The translations under genes and the position numbers were made by a program. A stretch of 64,000 nt of DNA from NCBI GenBank assembly GCA_013076295.1, contig RQOL01000880.1, positions 1 through 64,000 on the forward strand, written 5' to 3'. Below are positions 48,101 to 58,660 of the stretch, piece by piece. This DNA is from Sanderia malayensis. Lineage: Eukaryota > Cnidaria > Scyphozoa > Semaeostomeae > Pelagiidae. The notes below the pieces were generated by a model, which was not told where the DNA came from, did not search any database, and saw nothing but the letters and a program-made list of their open reading frames with translations. Within the stretch, counting starts at the first letter, position 1. Every line of letters starts with the position of its first letter.

Positions 48101-51100
48101 CATTGCCGATTTATTTCAGGATGCACACGAATTTCTTGGCCAATGTTTGGACCAGTTGAAAATTGAGGCTGTTGGAGAAAGCAAAAGCGGCCAGGAAACC
48201 GTATGCTCAATATATTGTTATGATTTCTAACCTTGAGTACCATCGTTCAATCCAATACTCGACTCTACATTAGTTTACGAATTATGAAGACGCGAGGCTC
48301 TCTGTCTCGTTGAGTTTGGTTTGACCATAGTGAATTCTTTTTTGAATTTTGCAGGAAGCACAGTCTTGCTTTACTTTGCAATTTTGCTTTATTTAGGAAA
48401 CACATTCTTCGTGTCCTGTCGGCCGCAATTTCGAGTTTGTGATAAGTCACATTATCGAATGCAAAAAGTAAGTATCTTTGTCATGGGAATTCGACATTTT
48501 CATGCATATTTACTGCCACACGATCGCTTCTTTGATTTCCACCGTTCTTCAATTGCACTCTTCTTTTTTACAGTTGTGGTAATACAATAACAAAGGACGA
48601 AAACTTTAACGATGTTTCCCTCGACATTCCTGATTTGTGAGATATATTTCACTCTTTTCTTTTCATTGCTGATGCTCATGTCTACCCGTCTACATTGCCA
48701 AATCAGCTTTGTAGTACATCCCATTCGTTAAGCTTACTACACGAGTCTCTGAACACCGTAGAACCGACCAGTAATCACCCTTGTTGCTGCTGCGACAACA
48801 GGGACCTGTGCCTGTCAGTATACGAGTTTGTCTATATATACTTTAATTTCTTCGTTTTTTTTCAGAGATGAAAATGTGAATCCAGAGGAGAGGCATTTAC
48901 AGCAGCTGCTCGAAGATTATTTTAAAGTGAGTCATGAAAGCCAATGTCCTTTCCAGTCAGTTGCAATTTAGTCACCCGATTTTCCTTTATCGGTTTACAA
49001 CCGTGCACCAATAAGCCGCGGAGTGCTCGTGAATACCCTCGTGTTTTTCTGTTCTGCGATTGTCGTAATTAGAACAAAAGCTTATCATGCCACGAGTGCG
49101 ACGTTTTGAGAGATACTTCTCTCATGGTGCAATATCGTCTTCTTTTTCAGAACGAAAGCGTTAACTATACCTGCGAGGCATGCAGTTGCAAAAGCGCAAG
49201 ACTTATCCATCATTTTCAAAAGCTTCCAAGGTAATTTTTCACCCTGTCTTTTCAGTATGCAATTTCATTTATTTCGTGCATTACCATCAACAAATACAGT
49301 TCATTTTCAGGACTTGTTTCTCTATTTCTTCCTGCTGCTAGCTCTCTTTCTCTTTCCATCTCTTGTCTCGATTGCTGTGCGCGTTCCTACTCTCTTTTGC
49401 TTTTGTTGCGGTCCCTCGTTTTGTCCCTCGTTTTGTCCCTAAATTTCCTATGCTCTTTCCCCTGCCATATCTTACCTTTTCTTTTTCTGCCTGCTACTTC
49501 TTTTCCTATTACACTCCTTGCGCTCTTTCTCCTTTTATTTTGCTTTCCTCTTCGACAATCTATTTACTTTATATTTTCCAGAGTTATCATCCTTCACTTG
49601 AAAAGGTACTCCATCAAATGTAAAAAAAAGCTAGATACCGTCGATGTTCCGAAGGTTTTAAACCTAGGTGAGACTACGACACATTTTCTTCAACTTTAGC
49701 CAGGCCGAGCAACACGTTGACAAACCCACTGCGTTGTATCGATTGATTTGACTGATTAATTTGATTTCGTGATTAATCGATTTGCTAATTAATTGATTGA
49801 TTCATTGCTCTATTTGCAGGTGTATTATGTACAGAAAAGACCGGAGATCCTGCAGTGTTTGAACAGAGGGCAGTCAGGTACTTTCGGAAAACAACTTCTT
49901 ACCTTTTCTTAGCTTTTTTGCTTTTACTAAGCTGTAAAATGTTCACCTCCTCCATCCTATTTATTATACTGTTGTTGTCTTCTAACCCCTAAAAGATCGA
50001 TTTTTGAAGCACCCTAAATGCTCTATCAGTTCTGGGGGCTTATTTAATTTTCGAGGTTTCCGTGGGGGGGGGCTTAATAGAGAGGTGGGCTTAATAGAGA
50101 GGTGGGCTTAATAGAGTCTTTACGGTAAACGTGGTCCACAATTTAAAATGTATTCTCTAAAATGTTTGCCCTTTGTTTTTCTCAGTTCTTCCAAGAGAAT
50201 TCTGTCAAACGAAACAGCAGATGACATCGAAGATTTTCAATCGAGTTTGAAAGTTAGAAGAAAGCTGAGTTTAACTTCCAAGCCCCAAATAAGGTAGGAT
50301 TACTTCTTCATGAATCTGTTTGTTGTTTTATGGATCGCACTGCTAAAAATAGCCGGCATTATCCCTTAATAAAAGCATTACTCAAACTATATCAACTCAT
50401 GGTTTTAGTTACTCTGGCCGAGGAAACTATTTACCCAGGACGGTTTATCGATTTTGCGTGGAGATGATTTTTTGTAGCTGGGTTCCTTCCCTTTCCAAAA
50501 GAACTCAAATTCCAATTTATTTTCCAGCAAAGCTGATGAAACGGATAGATTCAGTGAGGACATGGAGAAAGCAAAGAAGCTATCGCTGGAGAATATGAAT
50601 CTGGAATCGATGACAGAAGAAGAGCAATTTGAGTTGGCTTTGATGGAGAGTGTAAAAACAAACGATATTCAGCCGTGGAATGATGATGATTTAATTGATT
50701 TACCCCCTGACTTGTTTGACGAAAGCCCCTCAACGCAGAAGGGCAGACAAAGAGAAGATGCAACTATGACGGATGGGGAATCAAATTTCACTTCTGTGCG
50801 AACTAAGAAAAACACAGACCAGCCAAGTGAGAAGAATGAATTTGAATCTGTTAAGTTGGTAGAAAGGGATGTATCGTTGCGAAAAGACAGTGATTCGAAA
50901 CAGTCACGAGTTTTGATAGTGGTATGTCTTTTGTTATTGCATAAATTGCATCGTATACTTAAACTTATTAACACAGATAGATAAAGGCGAAAGACAAAGG
51001 ATTTGGGAGTTAAACTTTTGTTTTTAGCAATAGAAGGTATTTGTCAAGTATTGTAACCGAAGTACCTTGTGCTGCAATGCCTGAAGCAACAGAAGTACAT

Positions 51101-51925
51101 TGTGTGAATTTCTTTTTTCTTAACGTTCTCAGAAAATTTTTTGTTGAATTTCAGGATAGCGACGAAGATCAGTTGTCTAAAGCATTAGAGATAAGCCTGC
51201 AAGGTAGACATAATTCGAATATTTTTTTAGCTTCTTTTCCCTTGTAGTCTCAGGCGTTACTGTTTATGAAAGAAGTTAATTTCATGTTGATCGAATTCTG
51301 TTGTTTTCAAAATTAATACATCTTATTTTAGAATTTAACCAGTTCTCTGCCTCAAAAGATGCAAATTCTCAAAGAAAACGTAAACTAGAGGAAAATAGAT
51401 CAGATAATGTAAAGAAAAGTAGACCGGCGGTATATAACACAAACGTTAAATATATTAATTCCTTTTTTATTTCGTTTAATTTGTTTTACTTTTTGGCAGA
51501 TTGGATTTATTTTTTTCAGACCTTGCAAAATACAGATGTATCTCCACCTAAAAACTATAAACTCATTGGCATAATTAGTCATATTGGAAACAGTTTGGAA
51601 TCGGGTCATTATATCTCCGATGTGTTTGACTTCAAAGAACAAATCTGGAAAAGTTATAATGATAGTGCTGTGAAGAAGGTACAATCATTTATAACCAGCT
51701 ATTAACTATGTATTTGTGCATGGCCTGTTGGTCTAGTGGTATGATTCTCGCTTAGGGTGCGAGAGGTCCCGGGTTCAACTCCCGGACAGGCCCAATTTTT
51801 CTGCGTCCTTTTCAATTCTACCGAATTACCTTTATTTATATTTTTATACTTTTAAGGTCACAGAGTACGAAGTTAGATATGGCCGAAAAAAATCTGCATA
51901 TATATTTTTTTATATTCATGAGTAA
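45200..51925 (+). CDS. USP37: Ubiquitin carboxyl-terminal hydrolase 37
   Basis: Deubiquitinase; in vertebrates it opposes APC/C-CDH1 on cyclin A and acts in S phase. Twenty-two exons: 45200-45403, 45572-45643, 45772-45856, 45951-46030, 46372-46426, 46506-46563, 46770-47048, 47417-47545, 47814-47925, 48120-48200, 48397-48467, 48574-48636, 48866-48926, 49151-49230, 49582-49667, 49820-49877, 50186-50293, 50528-50921, 51155-51203, 51332-51429, 51520-51678, 51857-51925. Total 816 aa, shorter than human (979). The acceptor of exon 7 is the least certain. An N-terminal PH-like domain (LNDNIKQIM) precedes the catalytic core: Cys box FTNLGNTCYMNAVLQCL, DAHEFLGQCLDQL, zinc cysteines (CPVG, ECKNCG, YTCEACSC), VIILHLKRYS. 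Ubiquitin-interacting-motif-like helices lie in the insert (EEQFELALMES; EDQLSKALEISLQ). The His box is GNSLESGHYISDVFD, and the last exon ends AYIFFYIHE. Start chosen as the first in-frame ATG. Confidence 0.94.
51722..51793 (+). tRNA. tRNA-Pro (anticodon AGG)
   Basis: A 72-nt intronless cloverleaf. The acceptor stem GGCCTGT pairs with ACAGGCC plus discriminator C. Box A is TGGTCTAGTGG, the anticodon arm CTCGC-TTAGGGT-GCGAG has anticodon AGG, and box B is GGTTCAACTCC. A TTTTT polymerase-III terminator follows within 10 bp. CCA is not encoded, as expected for a eukaryote. It sits inside the last intron of USP37, on the same strand. Confidence 0.97.
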
Positions 51926-52509
51926 GATTTATTTCATTGATTATATATTTTTAGTTTCATTTTATTTGTTTTCCGGTCTTATTTTCTGATCTTTTTTCCT
52001 TTCGCAGGGATTGTCTCAAAGCTTTCAAATAGGATGATGTTAATATCAGTGAAACATTCAACACTATGCGTATATATATTTTTACCATTTACAGTTTTCT
52101 GATAACAGTAGCATATCATAATTTAACATAGAAGTTACTGTAATAGGAACTATTAAAGTTTTGATCTTGAACCATTTTTTGAAGATCATGCTTGATGAAT
52201 ATTTTCTCCAAGAAAACATTAAGCAAACGTTTTATTTTTTCCATTTTGAAAAGAAGACAAAACTAATATCATCTTTCATTTTGTAGATATGTAAACCGAC
52301 AAATAGATATTGCAATACAGGCGTAGTAGCTATGTGAACAAAATGATAATATTTGTTTATAAATTTCACATTTAAACTAATTTCTTCGATGTTAACTCTT
52401 GTATATTATTTGGTTAATGCAAGAGTGTCTGTATTTCTTGTTGTCAACTAAAGTCCTTTACAAGTAGTTTTTTCACCAGAAATACACCAAGGTTCTACAT
52501 TTAAAGCAG
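51926..52509. other. 3' intergenic spacer between convergent USP37 and COPZ
   Basis: 584 bp of AT-rich sequence expected to hold both 3' UTRs. No ORF, repeat boundary or RNA gene seen. Confidence 0.6.
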
Positions 52510-53421
52510 TTACTTCAATAGTGACCACTTAAGTTGGTCTTTTGCTGTTTGAATGACCTGAAAAATGAAAGGTAACATTGCATATGCAAAGCAAAGTGTA
52601 TATCAGTGAAGAGGGTACAAATGTTTTTAGGGATAGAGGAACATGGTTGTTACCTGTGCAACTGTTTGCTCTGATAATGGCACTTCAACATCCATCTATC
52701 AAATGAAAAGATAAAATACAGGTGGAGTTTTGTATCAAATAAAAAGTTAAAATACAGGTGGAGTTTTGTCATTATTGTATACGTCTTTCTCTAGAGACAA
52801 CATTCTTTGGGGGAGGAGGGGTATGAAGGGTGCATGCAAAAGTCTGCACCCTCATTCCACTTTGTATCTTAGAAATCCAAAATCTTTTTACAGATACCTT
52901 CATTGCCACCCTTTGAACAATGCTATTTGAGTCAGCCTCAAGTATGACACCACCATCAACAAGTTCGTCAATTGCCAAGTAAATGGCATCCAAATGATCC
53001 ATAAGAAACCGCTTCTCAACATTCTTCTTCAGCATTTGACTAACAGCATCGTACAATGCATTCAACACACTAGCCAAGATTAACTGAAAAATAATGCAGT
53101 AATTATTGCATGCATGTATGGTCAACTGTAGATGTTTTATTTTTAAGAGTAATATTAAAGTCGTAATAACAATAAAAGCTAGTCATGTCATGAACAGGAG
53201 TGTGTGTATATGAGTTTGACAATTTGAGAAAGATACTTCTTTCATTGATGACAATCACTGCGCAGAAAGACACTGACATATTCACGGTAATACTGAAGTG
53301 TGTGCTAATAGAAAATATATTTACACATACTTCATTTTCATGTGAGGATCCCATGACATAAAATACAAATCAACATTGCTTCTGTAGACCACAGTGAGAC
53401 CCTCTAGCATGATTATTTCAG
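52510..53421 (-). CDS. COPZ1: Coatomer subunit zeta (COPI), 3' half; 5' exons missing
   Basis: Small zeta subunit of the COPI coat, which forms vesicles for Golgi-to-ER transport. Four exons: 53421-53331, 53083-52898, 52695-52654, 52557-52510 (stop TAA). Conserved blocks: EGLTVVYRSNVDLYF, MGSSHENE, QMLKKNVEKR, AIDELVDGGVILEAD, VPLSEQTVAQV, and the terminal AKDQLKWSLLK. The first ~60 residues of the family are absent: the gene runs towards the N gap at 53510 and no further exon is seen on either side. In the first visible exon one T is missing from a T-run (A-run 53360-53363 on +), shifting frame between DLYF and VMGSSHENE. Only ~150 bp from the contig end, this is most likely a consensus error. 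Whether it is COPZ1 or COPZ2 cannot be decided. Confidence 0.9.
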
Positions 53422-53509
53422 CTGAAAATGAATTAAAAACCATAAAACATAATTTAGAAAAAAAACTGAATAGTTTTTCTTGGATTTAATACAAATATGT
53501 TGCTGTGAA

Positions 53510-53609
53510 NNNNNNNNNNNNNNNNNNNNNNNNNNNNNNNNNNNNNNNNNNNNNNNNNNNNNNNNNNNNNNNNNNNNNNNNNNNNNNNNNNNNNNNNNNN
53601 NNNNNNNNN
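53510..53609. other. Assembly gap (100 N)
   Basis: Exactly 100 N, the usual placeholder for a gap of unknown size. On the left COPZ is cut off; on the right a cysteine-rich gene is cut off. Neither gene is completed by the other side. Confidence 1.
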
Positions 53610-54089
53610 AAGGATTGCCCAGACATGAACTGCACTGCACATTCATGCTATCCAACTTGCCAGGAAGATAATTGCAAACTTAGCTGTACAGGCAAAGGTG
53701 GTGATCCACGGAATCCAACAGATTGCTATCCAAGATGCCTTGGTAAGAATTGCACAATTCACTGTAAGTCGCTTTACTGTGAAGCAGCTTGTAATCAAGG
53801 AGGGTGCGACATCAAATTCAGTAAGGTAACCTTTGGAACTGTATCCTGCAAGGAGAACTGCACTTTAACATGCGCCAAAGGCAAGAGCTGTCGGTTTATT
53901 CGGGCATGCCCCAACTGTAAAACATTTGTTGTTGATGACCCATTTCCACCTACCAATAACACATTACCACCTACCAATAGCACATTACCAGTTCGACCTA
54001 ACAATGCTGGTAAAGTGCATTTTCTTCTTACCACCCATGTCTTGTTTTCAAGCAGCTTCATTTCTGCTTTTATTTTCTTGCTTCTTTAA
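53610..54089 (+). CDS. Cysteine-rich GPI-anchor-type protein, copy 1 (5' truncated by gap)
   Basis: The open frame begins at the gap edge with KDCPDMNCTAHSCYP and ends at TAA 54087-54089. Regular paired cysteines (CQEDNCKLSC, CLGKNCTIHC, CEAACNQGGC, CKENCTLTCAKGKSC) suggest a disulfide-rich extracellular domain. After the Cys-rich part comes a spacer with two PPTNNT/PPTNST glycosylatable repeats that copy 2 lacks. The hydrophobic C-terminus (FLLTTHVLFSSSFISAFIFL) has no basic tail, as in GPI-anchor signals. The first exon with signal peptide must lie in or beyond the gap. Family not recognised. Paralogue of 56417-57254. Confidence 0.82.
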   Translation, partial: KDCPDMNCTAHSCYPTCQEDNCKLSCTGKGGDPRNPTDCYPRCLGKNCTIHCKSLYCEAACNQGGCDIKFSKVTFGTVSCKENCTLTCAKGKSCRFIRACPNCKTFVVDDPFPPTNNTLPPTNSTLPVRPNNAGKVHFLLTTHVLFSSSFISAFIFLLL

Positions 54090-54672
54090 TAATGAAGTGT
54101 CCTCATTTTTATCTTTCGTTTTTTCTTGTTAAGCTTTTTATTTAAATTGATTGTGAACTGCAAGTGATAGTTTATCAGTGATTTATGTTTGTTAGATTTG
54201 TGAGATTATAAAGATGTTCTATATACAAATATGAAAGATGTTGATTGTCTGATTGCTGTTTTTGTCTTCTATGTATTGTATTCTATGGGCGAAGGAGCAT
54301 ATAAGCATATTTGATGTCATGCGCATCTTTCCCATGCAGTGGGTGTTGTTAAGTATAGTTGAATTGGTTGTAGTTATGCATTGTCATAAACTTTAAATAA
54401 CTTCCATGTACGAAGTATTAACCATTATCAGCCAATCCTTCCTCACCGGCACCCATACTTCGTAGGGGTAGGGACCGCTTTCATCCCTCCCGCCTTTAAC
54501 ACAGCATGATATTGGGCGCTGCGGTGGTGGTGTCCTACACCCCCGTAGCACTCCCTTGATTGTGCTTTTTTACACAGTAGCATTGCGAGTGGACCCATTG
54601 TATTTTATTGACTTATTGTCACATAATTGAATGCAGTTCTTTGTTATTTTCTTCCAGGAGTTGAACATTGGC

Positions 54673-55065
54673 AAACGTTTTTTTTATAAGAAACCGGTTT
54701 ATAAGAAACCTAGATCTAGACGCCCTAAAATTTAAGAAACTTTTAGAACTACAAGGAAATATTTAAGAAACATTAGAAATTTCGGAAACACGTTTTTCCT
54801 TTACGGATTCAACAAATATCAACTACAGTACAGTAAGTATGTTTTATGTGCTACGCATAACATTGTCGGCTCCACATGACGATTTTTCGCATTGTCGATT
54901 TTTCTTTGTTATGATACTAATATTTTGCCACATCCACGTTTTTTTCTTCGTTTTTACTGCAACTTTTTTCATTAAATTAAGAAACTTTTAGAACTAAAAT
55001 GTGGCTAAAAATTAAGAAACTTTTACTACAAGACCTTGAGCCAGGTTCCTTATAAAAAACGTGTA
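54673..55065. mobile_element. MITE family C copy 2
   Basis: Same ends and interior as 18766-19056 (ACGTTTTTTTTATAAGAAAC; CCAGGTTCCTTATAAAAAAC, GTGT), about 100 bp longer through an internal segment around 54800-54900. Confidence 0.82.
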
Positions 55066-55109
55066 ACGTTTCTGCAATCACTTTTGGGTTTACCTTGAAC
55101 TTTGTTGAT

Positions 55110-55700
55110 ATACCGTATTTCCTCTATTAAGCGCCCGGGCGCTTATTAAATATTTCGCAAAATTGGGCGGGCGCTTATTAGAGGGGGGCGCTTATTAGAG
55201 GGGGGCGGTTATTTCTTAGTCCTAAAATTTTAAAATTTAACATCTTCAAAAACAAAACAATAATCTTATATTAACAATAATAGTATATAACAATAATCAA
55301 TAATAACAAAGTTCCGAATGTTATTTATTGACATACGTTAAAAAATGCTATGTTAGCATTTTTTAGAAGAAATGAAGAAGCGACAGCATGGTAAAGCCGT
55401 ACACATGGACATTGAATTGACAAACATTAAAAATGGATATTTTCTTTAAGATATAATGACTAACTTTGGTCTTAAACTACTTGCTTATGTTGCCATTGAT
55501 AAAAGAAAGGAATTGATGTCTATTCACATGTTTCTACGCTATTATTTGAACCAAACAGTGAAAATGTAAGAATTCTATTAACCGCCCTGGGCGGTTAATA
55601 GAGGGGGGCGCTTATTTCATACTTTTTGATTTTAGGGTGGGCGCTTATTGGAGGGGGGCGGTTAATAGAGGGTGGGCGCTTAATAGAGGAAATACGGTAT
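55110..55700. mobile_element. ~590-bp MITE with ATACCGTATTTCCTCTATTA ends
   Basis: The left end ATACCGTATTTCCTCTATTA, AGCGCCC matches the reverse complement of the right end (GGGCGCTTAATAGAGGAAAT, ACGGTAT). GGGGGGCGCTTATTAGAG-type repeats sit inside both arms around an AT-rich middle. Related degenerate pieces occur near 9575-9640, 13145-13560 and 50035-50130. Confidence 0.82.
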
Positions 55701-56416
55701 CTTTTCACTTGTTGTTTATCCAATTCTTTTTATCTTGGTTAATTTGTCAGAGGTAATATTTTGAGTTATTCAAATGGAATTGCCAATTCTCTTTCTCCCT
55801 TTATATTCGTCCTTTATATTCTCTTTCTTACTATTAATGCATGGTTTCTAATGTATGACGTCAAGAGTCTTGAACAAGTCACCCAACTTCACTTCACCCC
55901 ACCCACCAAGGTAAGGGAAAATCACTTGGGTTGGGTCGGTTGGTTCCAAAGAATTGTTGGTTCCTTCTTCCGAAGTTTCAGTTTCATCTCCTCCTAGATA
56001 AATAAGTACATATATATATGTACTTACTTGGGTATATATACATGAAGCAATGTTCATAAAGGTAAGAAGAGTGTTTTACGAATAGTAGCTGAATTATTAC
56101 TACTTTTATATTATCGAAGAAACCTTGTGTGTGATGCAGAAAAACCACGCCCATCAAGGCAAGAAGCAGATTGTTGAACTTTTCTGTTGCTATCTTATGT
56201 CGTTATTTGTTGAATAATAGATATGATTTAAGTCATATGCTTTATTCTGCAATCAGAAGGTATCGTTCTTAATACACAAGCAAGTTACAAACCGAAAGTC
56301 ACTCTTCGAAATAAATTGTCCTAAAAAAGTAGGCTAGGCCTATTCCTATTAATGCCTAACCTTTGTCATTTGCATTTCGTGGAGTCATGAAATATTTTTT
56401 TTCAATTCCTCAGATC

Positions 56417-57254
56417 ATGGAGTTACAAATTGTTGTTTACTTGTTTGTTTTGATTGGGATGTCCTTAGACGGTGTCAGTTGCGAAATTAAAAATTGTACA
56501 TCTTCACCTTGTGACCTCACAACATGTCAAAATACAGCTGCAACATGCAAACAATTTTGTTCAGCAAGTCCTTGCAAAACGTCTTGCCAGTCAACTGCTG
56601 GCTGTGAAGCCAGTTGTTTATCGGGTAATTGTAATAAAATGGCATGTGATGTCCCAATCAAAGACAAAAATACGGTAAGCTCTGGTTAATAACTAAATAA
56701 CTAATCTAACTAAATTGATATTGAAATCTGAAACTGACTGATAAAGCTTTAAATGTTCAGGAGATGTCATACTTCTGTTTCATAATCTGCAGCCTTCGAC
56801 TTCGATCTGTTCTCTGACATGTAAAAAGGATTGCCCAGACATGAGCTGCACAGCACATTTATGCTATCCAAATTGCCAGGAAGATAATTGCAAACTTAGC
56901 TGTACAGGCAAAGGTGGTGATCCACAGCGTCCGCCACAGTGCTATCCAAAATGCTTTGGTAAGAATTGCACAATTCACTGTAAGTCGCCTCACTGCGAAG
57001 CACGATGTGACCAAGGAGGGTGTGATGTCAAATTCAGCAAGGTAACCTCTGGGACTTTATCCTGCAAGGAGAACTGCACTTTAACATGTGCCAAAGGCAA
57101 GCAATGTGGGTTTACTCAAGTATGCCCCAACTGTAAAAAATTTGTTGTTGACGATCCATTTCCACCCAATGCTGGTAAAATGCATTTTCTTCTTACCACC
57201 CACGTCTTGTTTTCAAGCAGCCTTGTTTCTGCTTTTATTTTCTTGCTTCTTTAA
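56417..57254 (+). CDS. Cysteine-rich GPI-anchor-type protein, copy 2 (complete)
   Basis: Two exons, 56417-56674 and 56793-57254, give 239 aa. The ATG at 56417 was chosen because MELQIVVYLFVLIGMSLDGV is a good signal peptide and a TTCCTCAG acceptor lies just upstream; a farther in-frame ATG would bury the signal. Cysteine pairs continue throughout (CTSSPCDLTTC, CKQFCSASPCKTSC, CEASCLSGNC, CSLTCKKDC, CYPKCFGKNCTIHC, CKENCTLTC). The C-terminus is hydrophobic after NAGK, fitting a GPI signal. Probably a cell-surface protein; function unknown, no named family recognised. It is the tandem paralogue of 53610-54089 and shows what the truncated copy lacks. Confidence 0.85.
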
Positions 57255-57922
57255 TAATGAAGTGTCCTCATTTTTATCTTTCGTTTTTTCTTGTTAAGCT
57301 TTTTATTTAAATTGATTGTGAACTGCAAGTGATAGTTTATCAGTAATTTATGTTTGTTTGTTTTGTGAGATTATAAAGATGTTCTATATGCAAATATGAA
57401 AGATGTTGATTGCCTGATTGCTGTCTTTGTATTCTATGTATTGTATTCTATGGGTGAAGGAGCATATCAGCATATATTTGATGTCATGCGCATCTTTCCC
57501 ATGCAGTGGGTGTTCGCAAGTATAGTTGAAATGGTTATAGGTATGCATTTTTTTGATTATTGTAGCTTTGATTGGTTGCATCGTAAAAATTTTTATTTAC
57601 GTTTTTCTGTGAAAAAGTTATTATTGTTAGGGTAATAAAAAAGTACAAAATATAAACATTTCCTCATGGATAGAAATAAAATAATAAATAGAATGGTGAA
57701 GGTAAAAAAGTAAAAGAATTATAGTTTATTTTAAAGGCTAAGAACATATACCCTGCATATGGACAAAGAACCAAAGCAATTCAGATGACTAGAGAGCTCG
57801 GCAGGTCGGTGGCTATCGATTGATATATAATTTACCCTATTTGGGTGTGGTCCATAAACTGCAAATCCGATGGATTTCAGGGGCTCCGCCATGATGCTCG
57901 AGAGTTAGACTTCATCTAATAT

Positions 57923-58030
57923 GTACTCGCAAGAACTCATTGTGGTGCAACACCCAAAAGTCTAGGGTGATGCTAAGGGTGGGAATCCAAGCATACAAAC
58001 AAGGGTGTGTGAGCACAAATTTTTATTTAT
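57923..58030 (+). mobile_element. SINE-like element, partial copy
   Basis: Shares ACTCGCAAGA(A/G)CTC, CAACACC, AGTCTAGGGTGATGCTAA and GGTGGGAATCCAAGC with the 3' part of 58411-58660. Confidence 0.65.
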
Positions 58031-58049
58031 TTTTTGTTATCTTTTACCA

Positions 58050-58410
58050 CATATATATAGGCACTGCGCAGGAGTATATATGACGTGACGCTGGTGGATG
58101 TATTGGTCTTAGGATTAGTGTTAGCGTTAGGGTAAAGGTTACGTCATGCGGAGGAGAAAAGTTGTCAGTATACGCAGCAGCATATATATTGGTACTGCGC
58201 AGGAGCACATGTGACGTGACGCTGATGGATGTATTGGTTTTTGGGTCAGGGTTAGCGTTAGGGTAAGGGTTACGTCACGCAGACGAGAAAGGTGGTCAGC
58301 ATGCGCAGTAGCATATGTATAGGTACTGCGCAGGAGTATATATGACGGGACGCTGGTTGATGCATTGGCCTTAGGGTTAGGGTTAGCGTTAGGGTAAGGG
58401 TTACGTCATG
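58050..58410 (+). repeat. Three ~130-bp tandem units containing (T)TAGGG-like motifs
   Basis: Units start at about 58058, 58190 and 58320 with GG(C/T)ACTGCGCAGGAG and carry TGACG(T/G)GACGCTGGTGGATG, GTTAGCGTTAGGGTAA, GGTTACGTCA(T/C)GC and GTCAG(T/C)ATGCGCAG. The third contains TTAGGGTTAGGGTTAGCGTT, an interstitial telomere-like stretch. Confidence 0.88.
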
Positions 58411-58660
58411 CGGAGGAGAAATATGGGCTTCGGCGTGGCAAGCCGAAGGTCGTGGGCTCGAGTCCCACCCAGTCACTGGCCCGGTCAATATGTTGCTGTG
58501 GCAGTACTTCATGTTGTTCGCGCTGGTGTTAGAGACAGCCTTTGGGCAAATAAAAAGACTTACTCGCAAGAGCTCAAGGCAGGGCAACACCGAAGAGTCT
58601 AGGGTGATGCTAAAGGTGGGAATCCAAGCGTACATACAAAGGTGTGTGAGCGGCATTTTT
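58411..58660 (+). mobile_element. tRNA-derived SINE-like element
   Basis: The head resembles a tRNA: GGCTTCGGCGTGGCAAGCCG hairpin followed by a box-B-like GGCTCGAGTCCCACCC. A unique body follows, ending GTGTGTGAGCGGCATTTTT. It is not a functional tRNA because no complete cloverleaf can be drawn. Confidence 0.65.

Larger units (their letters stand above)
54090..56416. other. Intergenic region between the two Cys-rich paralogues
   Basis: The first ~330 bp is a paralogous 3' flank also found after copy 2 (54090-54420 resembles 57255-57545). Then MITE C copy 2 (54673-55065) and the large GC-rich-ended MITE (55110-55700). An AT-rich remainder from 55700 to 56416 presumably holds the promoter and 5' UTR exon of copy 2. 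No other gene supported. Confidence 0.6.

Noticed and set aside
56363..56416. Upstream in-frame ATGs for the second Cys-rich gene
   Set aside because: Using them would put about 18 extra residues before the signal peptide, and a good splice acceptor lies between them and the chosen ATG.
58411..58480. Possible tRNA gene
   Set aside because: A box-B-like sequence and one hairpin exist, but no acceptor stem or anticodon arm; better explained as a SINE head.
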